The notes below the pieces were generated by a model that was not told the DNA's origin, searched no databases, and saw only the letters and a list, made by a program, of their open reading frames with translations. Positions 1 through 7,956 of a stretch of DNA of 64,000 bases are shown here, piece by piece. Source of the stretch: Trichomonas vaginalis G3 (lineage: Eukaryota > Parabasalia > Trichomonadida > Trichomonadidae); NCBI RefSeq assembly GCF_026262505.1, contig NC_067205.1:3410001-3474000 (forward strand), in the 5' to 3' direction. The stretch's first letter is position 1; each line of letters begins with the position of its first letter. Position numbers and translations under genes: made by a program.

Positions 1-621
1 AATTCCCGGAATTTCGATAATATGTTTTTTAATTTCATGAAGAATAGTAATCATAGCGACATTTGTTTTACCAGCACCTGTTGGTGCACAGACAAGCATA
101 TTGTCGTCCGTGTTGTATCCTGTTTCGAAAATTTGGGATTGAATATCATTAAATTCTGTACAGCCGTTAAAACATTGTCGTACCCAATCTGGTAAATCAG
201 AAAGTTGTTTTCTATCGATTTTTGGCTTCTCAAGAGTAGTTGCTTGAACATCATATCTTGACATGTTGATTGTTTCGGTATTTTTATAAATTGCTTTTAC
301 GACTGGTTTTATTGGCTTAGTGCGCTTAATTGGAGCTAAAATTGGTTTCGATTCTTGTTTAGTTTGACTTGAATTTTGATCTTTCTGATGAAAATATTTG
401 ATAATTTGATCTCTCCAATCTAAAAATACATCCACAGGAGTCTTTACTGAAGGTCCTAATAGATTTGACAATTTTGATCGTATATTTACATCCGATGAAT
501 CCGAAAGAAGTAATTGTGTGATATTTTCCACAACTTCTTCCGGATACTCTGCCTTGGAGGATTCAACAACATTCTCTAGCCAAGATTCAACTGTTGATCC
601 GGCCCAAGGTTCAGAACTCAT
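1..621 (-). CDS. Brr2/ASCC3-type Ski2-like RNA/DNA helicase, N-terminal part (runs off window)
   Basis: Open frame of 207 codons from an ATG at 621 to the window edge. The last third reads LPDWVRQCFNGC, then a Q-motif-like segment (FNDIQSQIFETGYN) and Walker A (CAPTGAGKT), followed by NVAMITILHEI. This order is characteristic of the first helicase cassette of the spliceosomal Brr2 and the ASC-1 complex ASCC3 helicases, large tandem-cassette Ski2-like unwinding enzymes. The first ~130 residues are the low-complexity pre-helicase arm. Brr2 and ASCC3 cannot be told apart from this fragment. It is host-like, transcribed away from the Raptor-like gene, and the fragment shows no break. The catalytic core and second cassette lie outside the window. 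Confidence 0.85.
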   Translation of the reverse strand, partial: MSSEPWAGSTVESWLENVVESSKAEYPEEVVENITQLLLSDSSDVNIRSKLSNLLGPSVKTPVDVFLDWRDQIIKYFHQKDQNSSQTKQESKPILAPIKRTKPIKPVVKAIYKNTETINMSRYDVQATTLEKPKIDRKQLSDLPDWVRQCFNGCTEFNDIQSQIFETGYNTDDNMLVCAPTGAGKTNVAMITILHEIKKHIIEIPGI

Positions 622-1393
622 CTAAATTTGCCACTTTTTCTCACTTCAAGAGATGAGAAATCATTACTTTCAACTCTACACGTGAATAAATTAGTTAGAT
701 ATGTCTTTTACAGATGTATTAGTGCGATGATTTGGCGTTATTACCTCAAATATAGATAGATTGTAATTTGTGATGAAATCTTTTGAAGGAATCAGACATA
801 AATCCAATGTTTAATGAAAATATTCGTTGTGTGTGTGCATGTGATCTATTCCATATTAACTTAAGCTGTAAAATATTTTATCATATAATTTTCAGGGGTA
901 AAAAATCATTTAGGTATTTAATATCAAGTTATATACAGGCATTACATATGTATTTCCTGTGAAATAATTTAATAAATAATATCCTTATGATAGATTTGTA
1001 AGACTGTTTTCTCCACAGATAAAAAGGGGTTAAAATCAGAATTGAACTTTCTCTGTTCCAGCACAAAAGACATAATTCTACGCCCTAAGATTTGATTGGC
1101 GTGTTTTCAAAATTTTGAACTTATTTCTCTACCGCTACGATGAAAACTCTTCGGAAATATCAAAAGTATTCTGACAATGCGCTTATTTAACTGAGGAAAA
1201 ATGTGTTCGGAGGTTGTACAAAATCTGTCGAAAATGAGAACTTTGATTGAAATGATTTTATTTATATTTCCGCCAAAACTCAGAATATCTCTTAAAAATT
1301 GAATGAATACGTATTCATAAATAAATATAGTTTAGGGGAGGTGGCATGAATATTTCGTGTGGTCGAAATTCTTAATTAATAGCGAACGCTCAA
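622..1393. other. Intergenic spacer between divergent host genes
   Basis: AT-rich spacer between the helicase and Raptor-like start codons. I see no coding signal, RNA gene or repeat. It must carry the promoters of both divergent genes. Confidence 0.6.
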
Positions 1394-1403
1394 TCATTCA
1401 TTA
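1394..1403 (+). promoter_or_regulatory. Candidate Inr element upstream of the Raptor-like gene
   Basis: TCATTCATTA lies 54 nt upstream of the ATG at 1457 and resembles the trichomonad initiator TCAYTWYTCATTA, the known core promoter element of Trichomonas protein genes. The motif is seen; its use as a start site is inferred. Confidence 0.4.
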
Positions 1404-1456
1404 TCAATTTTTCGATCACTGAATTTTTAAAATAATAAACTCAATTTTAGAAGAAA

Positions 1457-1735
1457 ATGGCGGCGATGGTAGCAACGAAGAGAATTGTGTCAAGAACACC
1501 AATTGTGTTTCAAAGACCGCAAAGCTCAATCGGACAGCTACCCCAAGCATGTAATAAGACAAAAGCAGCAATTTGTCTATTCTGTCTATTTGATGGGCTT
1601 CGAAATCCTTCAATTCGTCGATTAGTTCGTAAACCAAGAACAGTTTGCCAACGCCAACTCTTAACCTTCGATCCAACTTATTATGCGCCCGCATCTAAAA
1701 ATGGAGTTCAAGATATTTACAATAACGCCGTGTAA
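1457..1735 (+). pseudogene. Raptor-like N-terminal segment, cut by an in-frame TAA
   Basis: A 92-codon frame ending in TAA at 1733-1735. The downstream Raptor-like frame at 1748 is in the same phase, with only five codons between. The segment CQRQLLTFDPTYYAP corresponds in position to the Raptor region before the RNC (caspase-like) core, so the two frames read as one ancestral gene of about 635 codons split by a single stop. No Trichomonas-type intron signals (GTATGT, or ACTAACACACAG) surround the stop. Explanations are a real nonsense mutation, readthrough, or a sequence error. Confidence is good for continuity and lower for cause. Confidence 0.6.
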
Positions 1736-1747
1736 TGCAATTGTGAC

Positions 1748-3364
1748 ATGGCGGTAGATCCATCAGCACAAACAGTACTTACGTTATTGCGTAAGCATGC
1801 TACTTCTTTGCCTCCGCAGCGTATTCTAATTCATTATTTCGGCCATGGCTGCCATCCGCCAACCGACGATGGCTCATTATACTTCTTTTCTGAAGATAGA
1901 ACGCGTTATAAGCCAATTAAAATCATCAACTTACTCAATTCCTGCCCATGTCCATTATGTGTCATAATTGATGCTCCAAATGCAGGATGCTTGCCACGCT
2001 TCTTCTCTTCAAAATCGGATGCGTTTGCATTTTTCGCTTGTGGTGCCAGCGAAACCCTTCCTTTGAGTATAGATGCGCCACTTGACCTATTTTCGGCCTG
2101 TCTTCTTACTCCATTCGAAACAGCCATCTGGTTCCATCGTAGGCATCATAGCAATGTTTTAGAGTTTGAAAATTCAGCAGTTAACAACAACAAAGATGTT
2201 ATCAAGAAATTCCTCGATGCATTCTTAGATGCAATACTCTTCGACTCCCAAATATCAGCGATATACGAAAAATTTGCATTTGACACATCCGTTTTTGCTC
2301 TTGCGCGCGGATTTGTCCTTGCACAAAGAATTTTAAATTCATTTAACATTCATCCTTCAACATACCCAGAATTGAAGAACATGTCCAGCCACCCACTCTG
2401 GGGCATGTGGGATACAGCCATAGACTGCTTCCTTACGATGCCTTTAGACAGATCAATGATCACAGTCTTCAAAATCTTCTCGAAGTCATTCTCATCATTC
2501 CCATCCACCGACTCATTACCGATATTCTCATTCTACCTCAGAACGGAATTCCACCAAGATGCCGTTCATCTCCTTCTTAATTTCATTGATTCTACAGAAG
2601 GAGCAGCTTCGACATGCTCGAGGTCCTCCATACCAAAGATCATCGTAAACCTCGAGAAACCATCAGCAGCAAGCCTTGTTATCGTTGCCAAATGCATTGC
2701 AAGTGAAAAGATTTCTCCATTTGATCCACAAATCCCAATAAACTTCCAGAACACGAAAGATCCTGGTGTCCTCAAAGCCGGATTCCTCTGCCTCGCATTG
2801 TCTATTTCAATTACAGGCCAAACCGCTTTTTCACGTTTGATTCCATTATGTATTGAAAAAGCAACGCAATGCGCTCCTTATTCCGCTTTGTTCTTAGGCT
2901 TGTTGTTGGAAAGGGCCTCGAGATTGATGACAATACCAGAGTATATCTCGAAGTTCATGCCATTAGTCAAATCAAGAAGAGATGACTATCGAGCAGCTGC
3001 TGCCTTTTTGTTCGGTTTCGCAAAAGAACCTGAAGTTTTGAACGTCATTTTATCAATGACAACTGATAAATCACCTGTTGTTAGATGTCAAGCTTTGTGG
3101 TCTGTTGCAAAGTTCATCAAACACAACATGTTGCAGCCTGAACAAGCAGTACTTGATATGTTCAAAGAAATGCAAAATGATAAGGCCGAATTCATCGTCA
3201 AAACAGCTACAGGTTTGTTACCGTACTTCGCTGATGAAAGGTTCAAAGATCAGAATATTCCACAGGATCAGATGCTCATTCAGCGTCTGATCTTAAATGT
3301 AAATGCAGTTGGATTCATGGAGAGATTCGAAAGTGATGCATTTTTGTGTGATGCATCATGTTAA
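1748..3364 (+). CDS. Raptor-like protein (TORC1 scaffold), caspase-like RNC domain plus HEAT-like helices
   Basis: 538 codons from the ATG at 1748. Residues ~20-75 contain RILIHYFGHGCHPPTDDG and, further on, CVIIDAPNAGC. These match the Raptor RNC signature (HYxGHGxPxPT then the D/CSNAG strand), a catalytically dead caspase fold in the mTORC1 adaptor that presents substrates to TOR kinase. The C-terminal two thirds is helical with ARM/HEAT-like spacing (for example SPVVRCQALWSVAKFI). It is shorter than typical Raptor (over 1000 residues), and I see no WD40 repeats. An in-frame stop 13 nt upstream separates it from an N-terminal extension (see 1457-1735), so the true start may be 1457. A T-run and A/T-rich 3' end follow. 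Confidence 0.75.
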   Translation: MAVDPSAQTVLTLLRKHATSLPPQRILIHYFGHGCHPPTDDGSLYFFSEDRTRYKPIKIINLLNSCPCPLCVIIDAPNAGCLPRFFSSKSDAFAFFACGASETLPLSIDAPLDLFSACLLTPFETAIWFHRRHHSNVLEFENSAVNNNKDVIKKFLDAFLDAILFDSQISAIYEKFAFDTSVFALARGFVLAQRILNSFNIHPSTYPELKNMSSHPLWGMWDTAIDCFLTMPLDRSMITVFKIFSKSFSSFPSTDSLPIFSFYLRTEFHQDAVHLLLNFIDSTEGAASTCSRSSIPKIIVNLEKPSAASLVIVAKCIASEKISPFDPQIPINFQNTKDPGVLKAGFLCLALSISITGQTAFSRLIPLCIEKATQCAPYSALFLGLLLERASRLMTIPEYISKFMPLVKSRRDDYRAAAAFLFGFAKEPEVLNVILSMTTDKSPVVRCQALWSVAKFIKHNMLQPEQAVLDMFKEMQNDKAEFIVKTATGLLPYFADERFKDQNIPQDQMLIQRLILNVNAVGFMERFESDAFLCDASC

Positions 3365-3584
3365 AAAAAAAGAAAATTATTTATATTATTATAAAATGTT
3401 GTCTTATTAAAGTTTCGTATTATAATGAACTTGTTGATTTTTAGTATCTGATACTAATGTCGAAAATTAATTATTTTTTTTCCATTGTATATTTTTAATA
3501 ATTTTCCATTTTGTAATAATTTATTTTTGAAAAATAATTTTATACATGTTTAAATATTCCCATTGGTCGGTATATATTTATATT

Positions 3585-3690
3585 AGGTCAGGTAAGTGGG
3601 GCTTCCAGGCGCGTTGCGCCCTCTAGCCCATAAGAAATTTTGCCCAAGACCCAAGAGGAGGACCGAACCCCAGCCGACCAGCCGGTGACA
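3585..3690 (+). repeat. Left terminal inverted repeat of element 1
   Basis: The GC-rich core GGGCTTCCAGGCGCGTTGCG (with internal dyad GGCGCG/TGCGCC) followed by CCCTCTAGCCCATAAGAAA matches in reverse complement the right end. Homology fades after a CCAGCCGGTGAC block near 3690. Nearly identical to the left end of element 2 (39979-40085). Confidence 0.85.
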
Positions 3691-3720
3691 AAACCAAAAC
3701 CGTTGTTATTTACATCATAT

Positions 3721-3841
3721 TAATGGTGTCACTTTTTAAAATATCACTTTTTGTGTCACTTTTCACAAATTATATATGTTTTCATGTTTTGTCACTTTTC
3801 TGTCACTTTTCGGGTGAAAACATTTTTATTATTATATATAA
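3721..3841 (+). promoter_or_regulatory. Array of TGTCACTTTT-type repeats upstream of the methyltransferase gene
   Basis: Five or more copies of (TG)TCACTTTT occur between the terminal repeat and the ATG at 3842. Element 2 has about nine in the same place. Each copy resembles the start of the trichomonad Inr (TCAYTWY), so this could be a cluster of start sites, or iterons next to the replicating terminus. The repeats are seen; function is inferred. Confidence 0.5.
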
Positions 3842-4660
3842 ATGAATTTTACAAAACCTCCGTTACCGTTCTTTGGAAATAAGAGTAGATGTAAAGATAT
3901 TATATTGAGAGAACTTAAGAAACTACCGAATGGTCTAACATTTGTAGATTTGTTCGGTGGAAGTTTCTATATATCCCATTTATGTCATACCGTATTTCCT
4001 GACTCAAAGATTATATGCAATGACCTCGACAATTATATGGAGCGTCTCAAACATATTCCAGACACAAACAATATATTGAAAGAGTTAAAAGAAAAGATAC
4101 CTATAGGTAAGATGGAACGTATACCATTAGATAACAAAAATATTGTGAGAGAGGTTTTGAAAAAAGCAGAATATATAGACTGGGATAGTATATCTGCTAG
4201 ACTATTATATAGTGGTGCTATAAGAGTTCATGACATTGAAACACTTATGTCAAAAGTTTTATATCTTAACTATACAAATGTTTTCAAAGAGGACATAGAA
4301 AAATATATTGAGGGTATAGAGTTTGTGAGATGTCATTGGACAGAGTTGTATGAAAAATATAAAGACAAGGAAAATGTTTTCTTTATAGTGGACCCGCCGT
4401 TCTATAACACATGGGATTTTCAATACCAAGTAGACTGGACTTTGAGAGACTCTTTAGAAACTTTAGACGTTATACATAACCATCCATGCTTTTACTTCAC
4501 ATCCGATAAAAGTGGTTTGGAAACCGTTATGAGATGGTTAGAGGACATACATGACTATGAGTTTATATATGACAAGATAGAATATGAGAGAGGTCCTATA
4601 AACTGGAGAAAGTGTCACAATAAAGAAATTTTATTAGTAAGTAAATGTGGTTTGAAATAG
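3842..4660 (+). CDS. D12-class DNA N6-adenine methyltransferase (Dam-like)
   Basis: 272 residues, full length for a D12-class enzyme. Near the N-terminus is PLPFFGNKSR, the PF(x)GNK motif of Dam/DpnM enzymes. The SAM-binding motif FVDLFGGS is at ~35-42 and the catalytic DPPF variant of DPPY (VDPPFYNTW) at ~182-190. The enzyme would transfer a methyl group from SAM to N6 of adenine in DNA. It is the first gene inside the left terminus, next to TCACTTTT repeats, and differs from the element 2 copy at only three residues (N101K-, V179I- and V231I-like changes, approximate positions). N6-methyladenine and Maverick-borne methyltransferases are known from T. vaginalis. The likely role is modification or regulation of element or host DNA. 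Confidence 0.9.
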   Translation: MNFTKPPLPFFGNKSRCKDIILRELKKLPNGLTFVDLFGGSFYISHLCHTVFPDSKIICNDLDNYMERLKHIPDTNNILKELKEKIPIGKMERIPLDNKNIVREVLKKAEYIDWDSISARLLYSGAIRVHDIETLMSKVLYLNYTNVFKEDIEKYIEGIEFVRCHWTELYEKYKDKENVFFIVDPPFYNTWDFQYQVDWTLRDSLETLDVIHNHPCFYFTSDKSGLETVMRWLEDIHDYEFIYDKIEYERGPINWRKCHNKEILLVSKCGLK

Positions 4661-4776
4661 GACTACTTGTTTTAGGTTTTTTCCATTGTGTCATTTATTT
4701 CTTTGACGTGGCAGAAAGATATAGAGAATATGAAGATGAACCAATGCCTGCAAATGTTCAGCATATGTACTCGTAA
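4645..4776 (+). CDS. 43-residue single-pass membrane micro-protein
   Basis: Starts inside the end of the methyltransferase gene (16-nt overlap, different frame). It has a hydrophobic helix at residues ~5-20 (GLLVLGFFHCVIYFF) followed by a charged tail rich in D, E and R. The element 2 copy (41107-41238) keeps the frame, length and start with a few substitutions, which supports translation. Function is unknown; it may be a virion membrane or host membrane peptide. Too small for family recognition. Confidence 0.55.
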   Translation: MWFEIGLLVLGFFHCVIYFFDVAERYREYEDEPMPANVQHMYS

Positions 4777-4799
4777 GAGATATTTTTATCTAATATTAA

Positions 4800-5162
4800 A
4801 TGGACGCACAGAACTTAGCGAATGCACAGCAACCTGGACAACCAAACCCAGAGAATATTCCAAATGAAGTTAGAATACAAACTGCAATGGCAAAATATGG
4901 TCAAGTGCCAACAGATGTACAAATGCAAACTGCCATGTCAAATGACGCTGCGTTAGGTTTGCCACCATGGTATGCAAATATGAGATGGAAAGAGTTTTAT
5001 ACAAACCCTGAAGTGGGATATAAACAACTTTATGCAGATGACGCGAACACAGGAGTTGACCCAGAATATGTTTTCTACCAGAGGAGAAACAGAATGTATG
5101 AGCTCCAGTTAAAGAATGCTATGGAACTCAACAGGAAACGTAAGAGACTAGGCGGACATTAG
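4800..5162 (+). CDS. Conserved element protein of unknown function, basic C-terminus
   Basis: 120 residues. The N-terminal 25 are Q/N/P-rich. Two near-repeats (RIQTAMAKYGQVP and QMQTAMSNDAALGLP) follow, then an aromatic stretch and a basic tail RKRKRLGGH that could bind DNA or act as a nuclear signal. The copy at 41262 differs at one residue. It starts 23 nt after the micro-protein with a TATTAAATGG start context. I do not recognise the family; position among virion-like small genes suggests a structural or DNA-associated role (inference). Confidence 0.7.
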   Translation: MDAQNLANAQQPGQPNPENIPNEVRIQTAMAKYGQVPTDVQMQTAMSNDAALGLPPWYANMRWKEFYTNPEVGYKQLYADDANTGVDPEYVFYQRRNRMYELQLKNAMELNRKRKRLGGH

Positions 5163-5180
5163 ATTTTTACATATAGTAAA

Positions 5181-5414
5181 ATGGGTTTCTTCAGTAAGAT
5201 AGGAAACTTCTTTCGAAATGTTGGAAGAGGTATATGGAATGGAATAAAATCTGTCGGAAGAAGAGTATGGAACGGTGTCAAAAATATTGGTAAAAGAGTA
5301 GGTCAGTTCGTTGGTATTATACCTAAAGACCCTGAACCAGAAGAACAAGCTCCTGTAATACAACAGCCTGAACCTGCACCACAGTCAAGTTGGCAACCAC
5401 AACCGGTATATTAA
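5181..5414 (+). CDS. Small amphipathic glycine-rich protein (minor virion/membrane-active candidate)
   Basis: 77 residues. The first ~50 form a cationic amphipathic repeat with G and W (GRGIWNGIKSVGRRVWNGVK), and the rest is P/Q/E-rich. It begins MGFF, with a glycine at position 2. The composition resembles membrane-lytic or core minor proteins of adenovirus-like virions, but no homology can be asserted. Convergent with the penton-like gene, with 4 nt between stops. The element 2 copy (41643) is 80 residues with a slightly different tail. Confidence 0.65.
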   Translation: MGFFSKIGNFFRNVGRGIWNGIKSVGRRVWNGVKNIGKRVGQFVGIIPKDPEPEEQAPVIQQPEPAPQSSWQPQPVY

Positions 5415-5418
5415 AAAG

Positions 5419-6267
5419 TTATATTTTTACCGTTCGATAGTAGTTGTATATGAAACTAAGTTCTAAGTAAAACGCATGGTATAATGGAATTATTCTTTTT
5501 CTTCCATCTGTAGTAAACCATACTTGAAAGTCTGAAATACTTCCACTTGGTGGTTCGTATAACTTTGTAGGTTTTTCGTAAAAGTCATTTGCCAAGCATA
5601 AGAAAGAGTTTTGGGCGCCAGAAAATGAAGCATGAACTATCACAGCATCTTGGTCGAAAACATCTTTAAATAAATATGGTTCATCTCTTGCATATCGACT
5701 GTAGATATTTGCTAAAGGAGGTTCAACTTTCTGATTTAACATTCTTTGCAAATAATACCATGACATTGCAGTGAATTCTGTATATATTTGTTCGTCTTTA
5801 TTTGGATTGTCTTCGTAGATTTGAAATGACACTTGTGAATTTTGTTTGTCATATACAATTCTCACATAAAGTGTGCTATCGGTATTCGCATATTCATCAG
5901 CATATTTTGCATAACATGAATTTATTTTATCTTCTATATTTTTTAATGCAGCCTGTAGAGAAGATGAGAGGTCAACTTGTATTAGCTCAATTTCTTCCCA
6001 CATTTTTCGTTGCCCTTCAGATGTATAATCTATATGAAACCTTACAATAAATGGAAAACTTTTATCTTCTACAGACACAAACTTTATTCTTCGAAAGCCA
6101 ATAGCTTTTGTGACAGATGGGTCTCTTAACCATCTTAATGGGTAGTCAAAACGATAGCCTTCATGCTTTATAGTATCTAAGTCAAACTTTTGACCGACAT
6201 TAGTAAAAAGTTCATCTAATGGTTTAGTTGTAGCAACTCTAGAATTTTCTTTTTCTATTGGAAGCAT
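5419..6267 (-). CDS. Penton-like / minor capsid candidate protein, copy A
   Basis: 282 residues, uninterrupted. The N-terminal conserved block is YRFDYPLRWLRDPSVTKAIG and the C-terminal block is ASFSGAQNSFLCLANDFYEK followed by a strand-rich end. Both blocks recur in the paralogue at 10969, in the element 2 copy (41890-42738) and, more distantly, in 58127-59008 (YTYEYPRHWV...KAIEIRQV). The centre (~70-190) differs strongly between copies. The start codon is 18 bp from the divergent fibre gene. Placement next to a fibre and recurrence in two lineages suggest a vertex/penton protein that anchors the fibre. This is inference: no jelly roll can be proven by eye. Confidence 0.6.
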   Translation of the reverse strand: MLPIEKENSRVATTKPLDELFTNVGQKFDLDTIKHEGYRFDYPLRWLRDPSVTKAIGFRRIKFVSVEDKSFPFIVRFHIDYTSEGQRKMWEEIELIQVDLSSSLQAALKNIEDKINSCYAKYADEYANTDSTLYVRIVYDKQNSQVSFQIYEDNPNKDEQIYTEFTAMSWYYLQRMLNQKVEPPLANIYSRYARDEPYLFKDVFDQDAVIVHASFSGAQNSFLCLANDFYEKPTKLYEPPSGSISDFQVWFTTDGRKRIIPLYHAFYLELSFIYNYYRTVKI

Positions 6268-6285
6268 ATTTTATCTATAATAAAA

Positions 6286-7437
6286 ATGTCAAATGAAACA
6301 GCGTCTATGCGAGAAATACAACACAACCGACAACTCATTATGCAAGCTCTAAATAAGAACACAACAAACTTTTCAAACTATTCTAAGATATCTGAGTCAT
6401 TGAAAGGGGGTGACTTAAAACTGACATTAAACCCTATAACAGATGAGTTTCTATTTCAAGACAATAAGAACAATACTGTCTGTATAAATCCAACAAAAGG
6501 AACTTTAAACGAGAAACCTATAAATGAACTTCTTTTGAAAGCAGATGTTAACAACAAAGCTGACAAAGAATATGTAGACGATGCAATAGCAAAAGAAGAA
6601 GAAAGAGCTAACAATGCTTATGCAACAAAAGAACATACTCATCCTGAACTAGCAGACAAAACATATGTTGACAATAAAATGTCAAGTGAAGTGACAAGAG
6701 CTGAAAACAAATATTCTAAAAAGACTCATATACATTATATTAACCAAATACCAAGTCTTAAGGAAACATTAGAGACAAAAGCAGATAAGACTCATACACA
6801 TTCTATATCTGATATTACAAACTTACAAGAAACCTTAAACAGGAAAAGTGACGTTGGACATACACATACATCTTCTGAAATAACAGACTTAAACGTTAGC
6901 CTTGAAAATAAAGCAGATAAAACATATGTCAATGAAATATACCAAAGTTTGATAGGAACAAAAAATATTGAAACTATTGTTGGTGACTTTTCTTTCAATG
7001 AAGAAAATAAATATTTTAGATGGCAGTTTGTACAGTCCTTAGAAAATGGTACACGGTATAAACTCATTCCGAAAAATAACAATGAAATGTATGTAAGCTA
7101 TAAAAAGAATGATGGTACACAAGTTAAAGTTCCATTAGACAACAACTGCTACTTAAACTTATATGGAGACGAACAAAAGAAATATTTAAGAGTTTATGAA
7201 ATGGCAGATATGACATTGCCTGACCCAGCTCCAGCACCACATTATTATGACTATGGAGATGACGACAGAACACCACATGTAGATGAACAAAAGCTAACAT
7301 TATATTTAGATTATTATAGATATAAAAGATATAATGCAATAGAAAAAACGAGAATAGTATATTATTATACAGATGACAGAAATAAATATTATAGTCAAGA
7401 CTTCACTTACCCTGAAAACATAAGATTATATTATTAA
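6286..7437 (+). CDS. Phage-type fibre protein, N-terminal and shaft part (ends at an in-frame TAA)
   Basis: 383 codons. After an ~80-residue head domain there are repeated segments with H-x-H motifs (HTHPEL ~117, HIHYI ~148, HTHSISDITNLQ ~170, HTHTSSEITDL ~193) separated by ADKTYV/KADK units. This is the pattern of trimeric phage tail-fibre shafts. The TAA at 7435-7437 is in phase with the C-terminal collar domain that follows, and element 2 has AAA at that codon, so the full gene would span 6286-7956 (556 codons). The protein would be a receptor-binding fibre of the element's virion. It is divergent from the penton-like gene. Confidence is high for fibre character and moderate for role. Confidence 0.75.
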   Translation: MSNETASMREIQHNRQLIMQALNKNTTNFSNYSKISESLKGGDLKLTLNPITDEFLFQDNKNNTVCINPTKGTLNEKPINELLLKADVNNKADKEYVDDAIAKEEERANNAYATKEHTHPELADKTYVDNKMSSEVTRAENKYSKKTHIHYINQIPSLKETLETKADKTHTHSISDITNLQETLNRKSDVGHTHTSSEITDLNVSLENKADKTYVNEIYQSLIGTKNIETIVGDFSFNEENKYFRWQFVQSLENGTRYKLIPKNNNEMYVSYKKNDGTQVKVPLDNNCYLNLYGDEQKKYLRVYEMADMTLPDPAPAPHYYDYGDDDRTPHVDEQKLTLYLDYYRYKRYNAIEKTRIVYYYTDDRNKYYSQDFTYPENIRLYY

Positions 7438-7956
7438 AAATATTCTGACACAAACCAGAAGAAACCTGAAATAGTTGCACTATATTTTAAGTTCAAAAGA
7501 GACAATCCTATAATATCTCATATGTTTGATTTAATGAACCCAGTAGGTTCTATTTATACATCTATGGATGCAAGAGGTCCTCAAGTAATGTTTGGTGTTG
7601 GTGCATGGGAACAAATAGTCGACAGGTTTTTGTATTGTGCAAACTCTTCAAAGGAAACAGGTGGAAGTAAAACGATTTCAGGTGAAAATTTACCTGCACA
7701 CAGTCATTACATAGATTTAAGTACATCTCAAGCAGGTTGGCATAAGCATAGATATTGGGATTGGTCAGGAATGACAAAAGGTAAAGGATATGATGTTAAA
7801 GACGACGTTAAGTTTGCTATAAATTGTTACTGGAGTGACACTCAGGGAGAAGGAAACCATACACATTTCGTTTCAGGATATACGCAAACAACGGGACAAA
7901 GTAAAGAATACATGCCACCTTACATGACAGTTTACGCATGGTATAGAATTGCTTAG
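7438..7956 (+). pseudogene. C-terminal collar/receptor-binding domain of the fibre, separated by a stop
   Basis: Same reading phase as 6286; the first internal ATG is 7522 (144 codons). It contains NPVGSIYTSM, GAWEQIVDRFLY, the signature NLPAHSH and HTHFVSGYTQTTG, ending with MPPYMTVYAWYRIA. This combination is typical of phage tail-collar/short-fibre receptor-binding tips in which histidines coordinate metal. The stop overlaps the convergent integrase stop by 4 nt. In element 2 the same domain is displaced by a frameshift instead. Confidence 0.7.

Noticed and set aside
1733-1750. Intron explaining the Raptor interruption
   Set aside because: No GTATGT-type donor or ACTAACACACAG-type acceptor near the stop, and the phase is unchanged.
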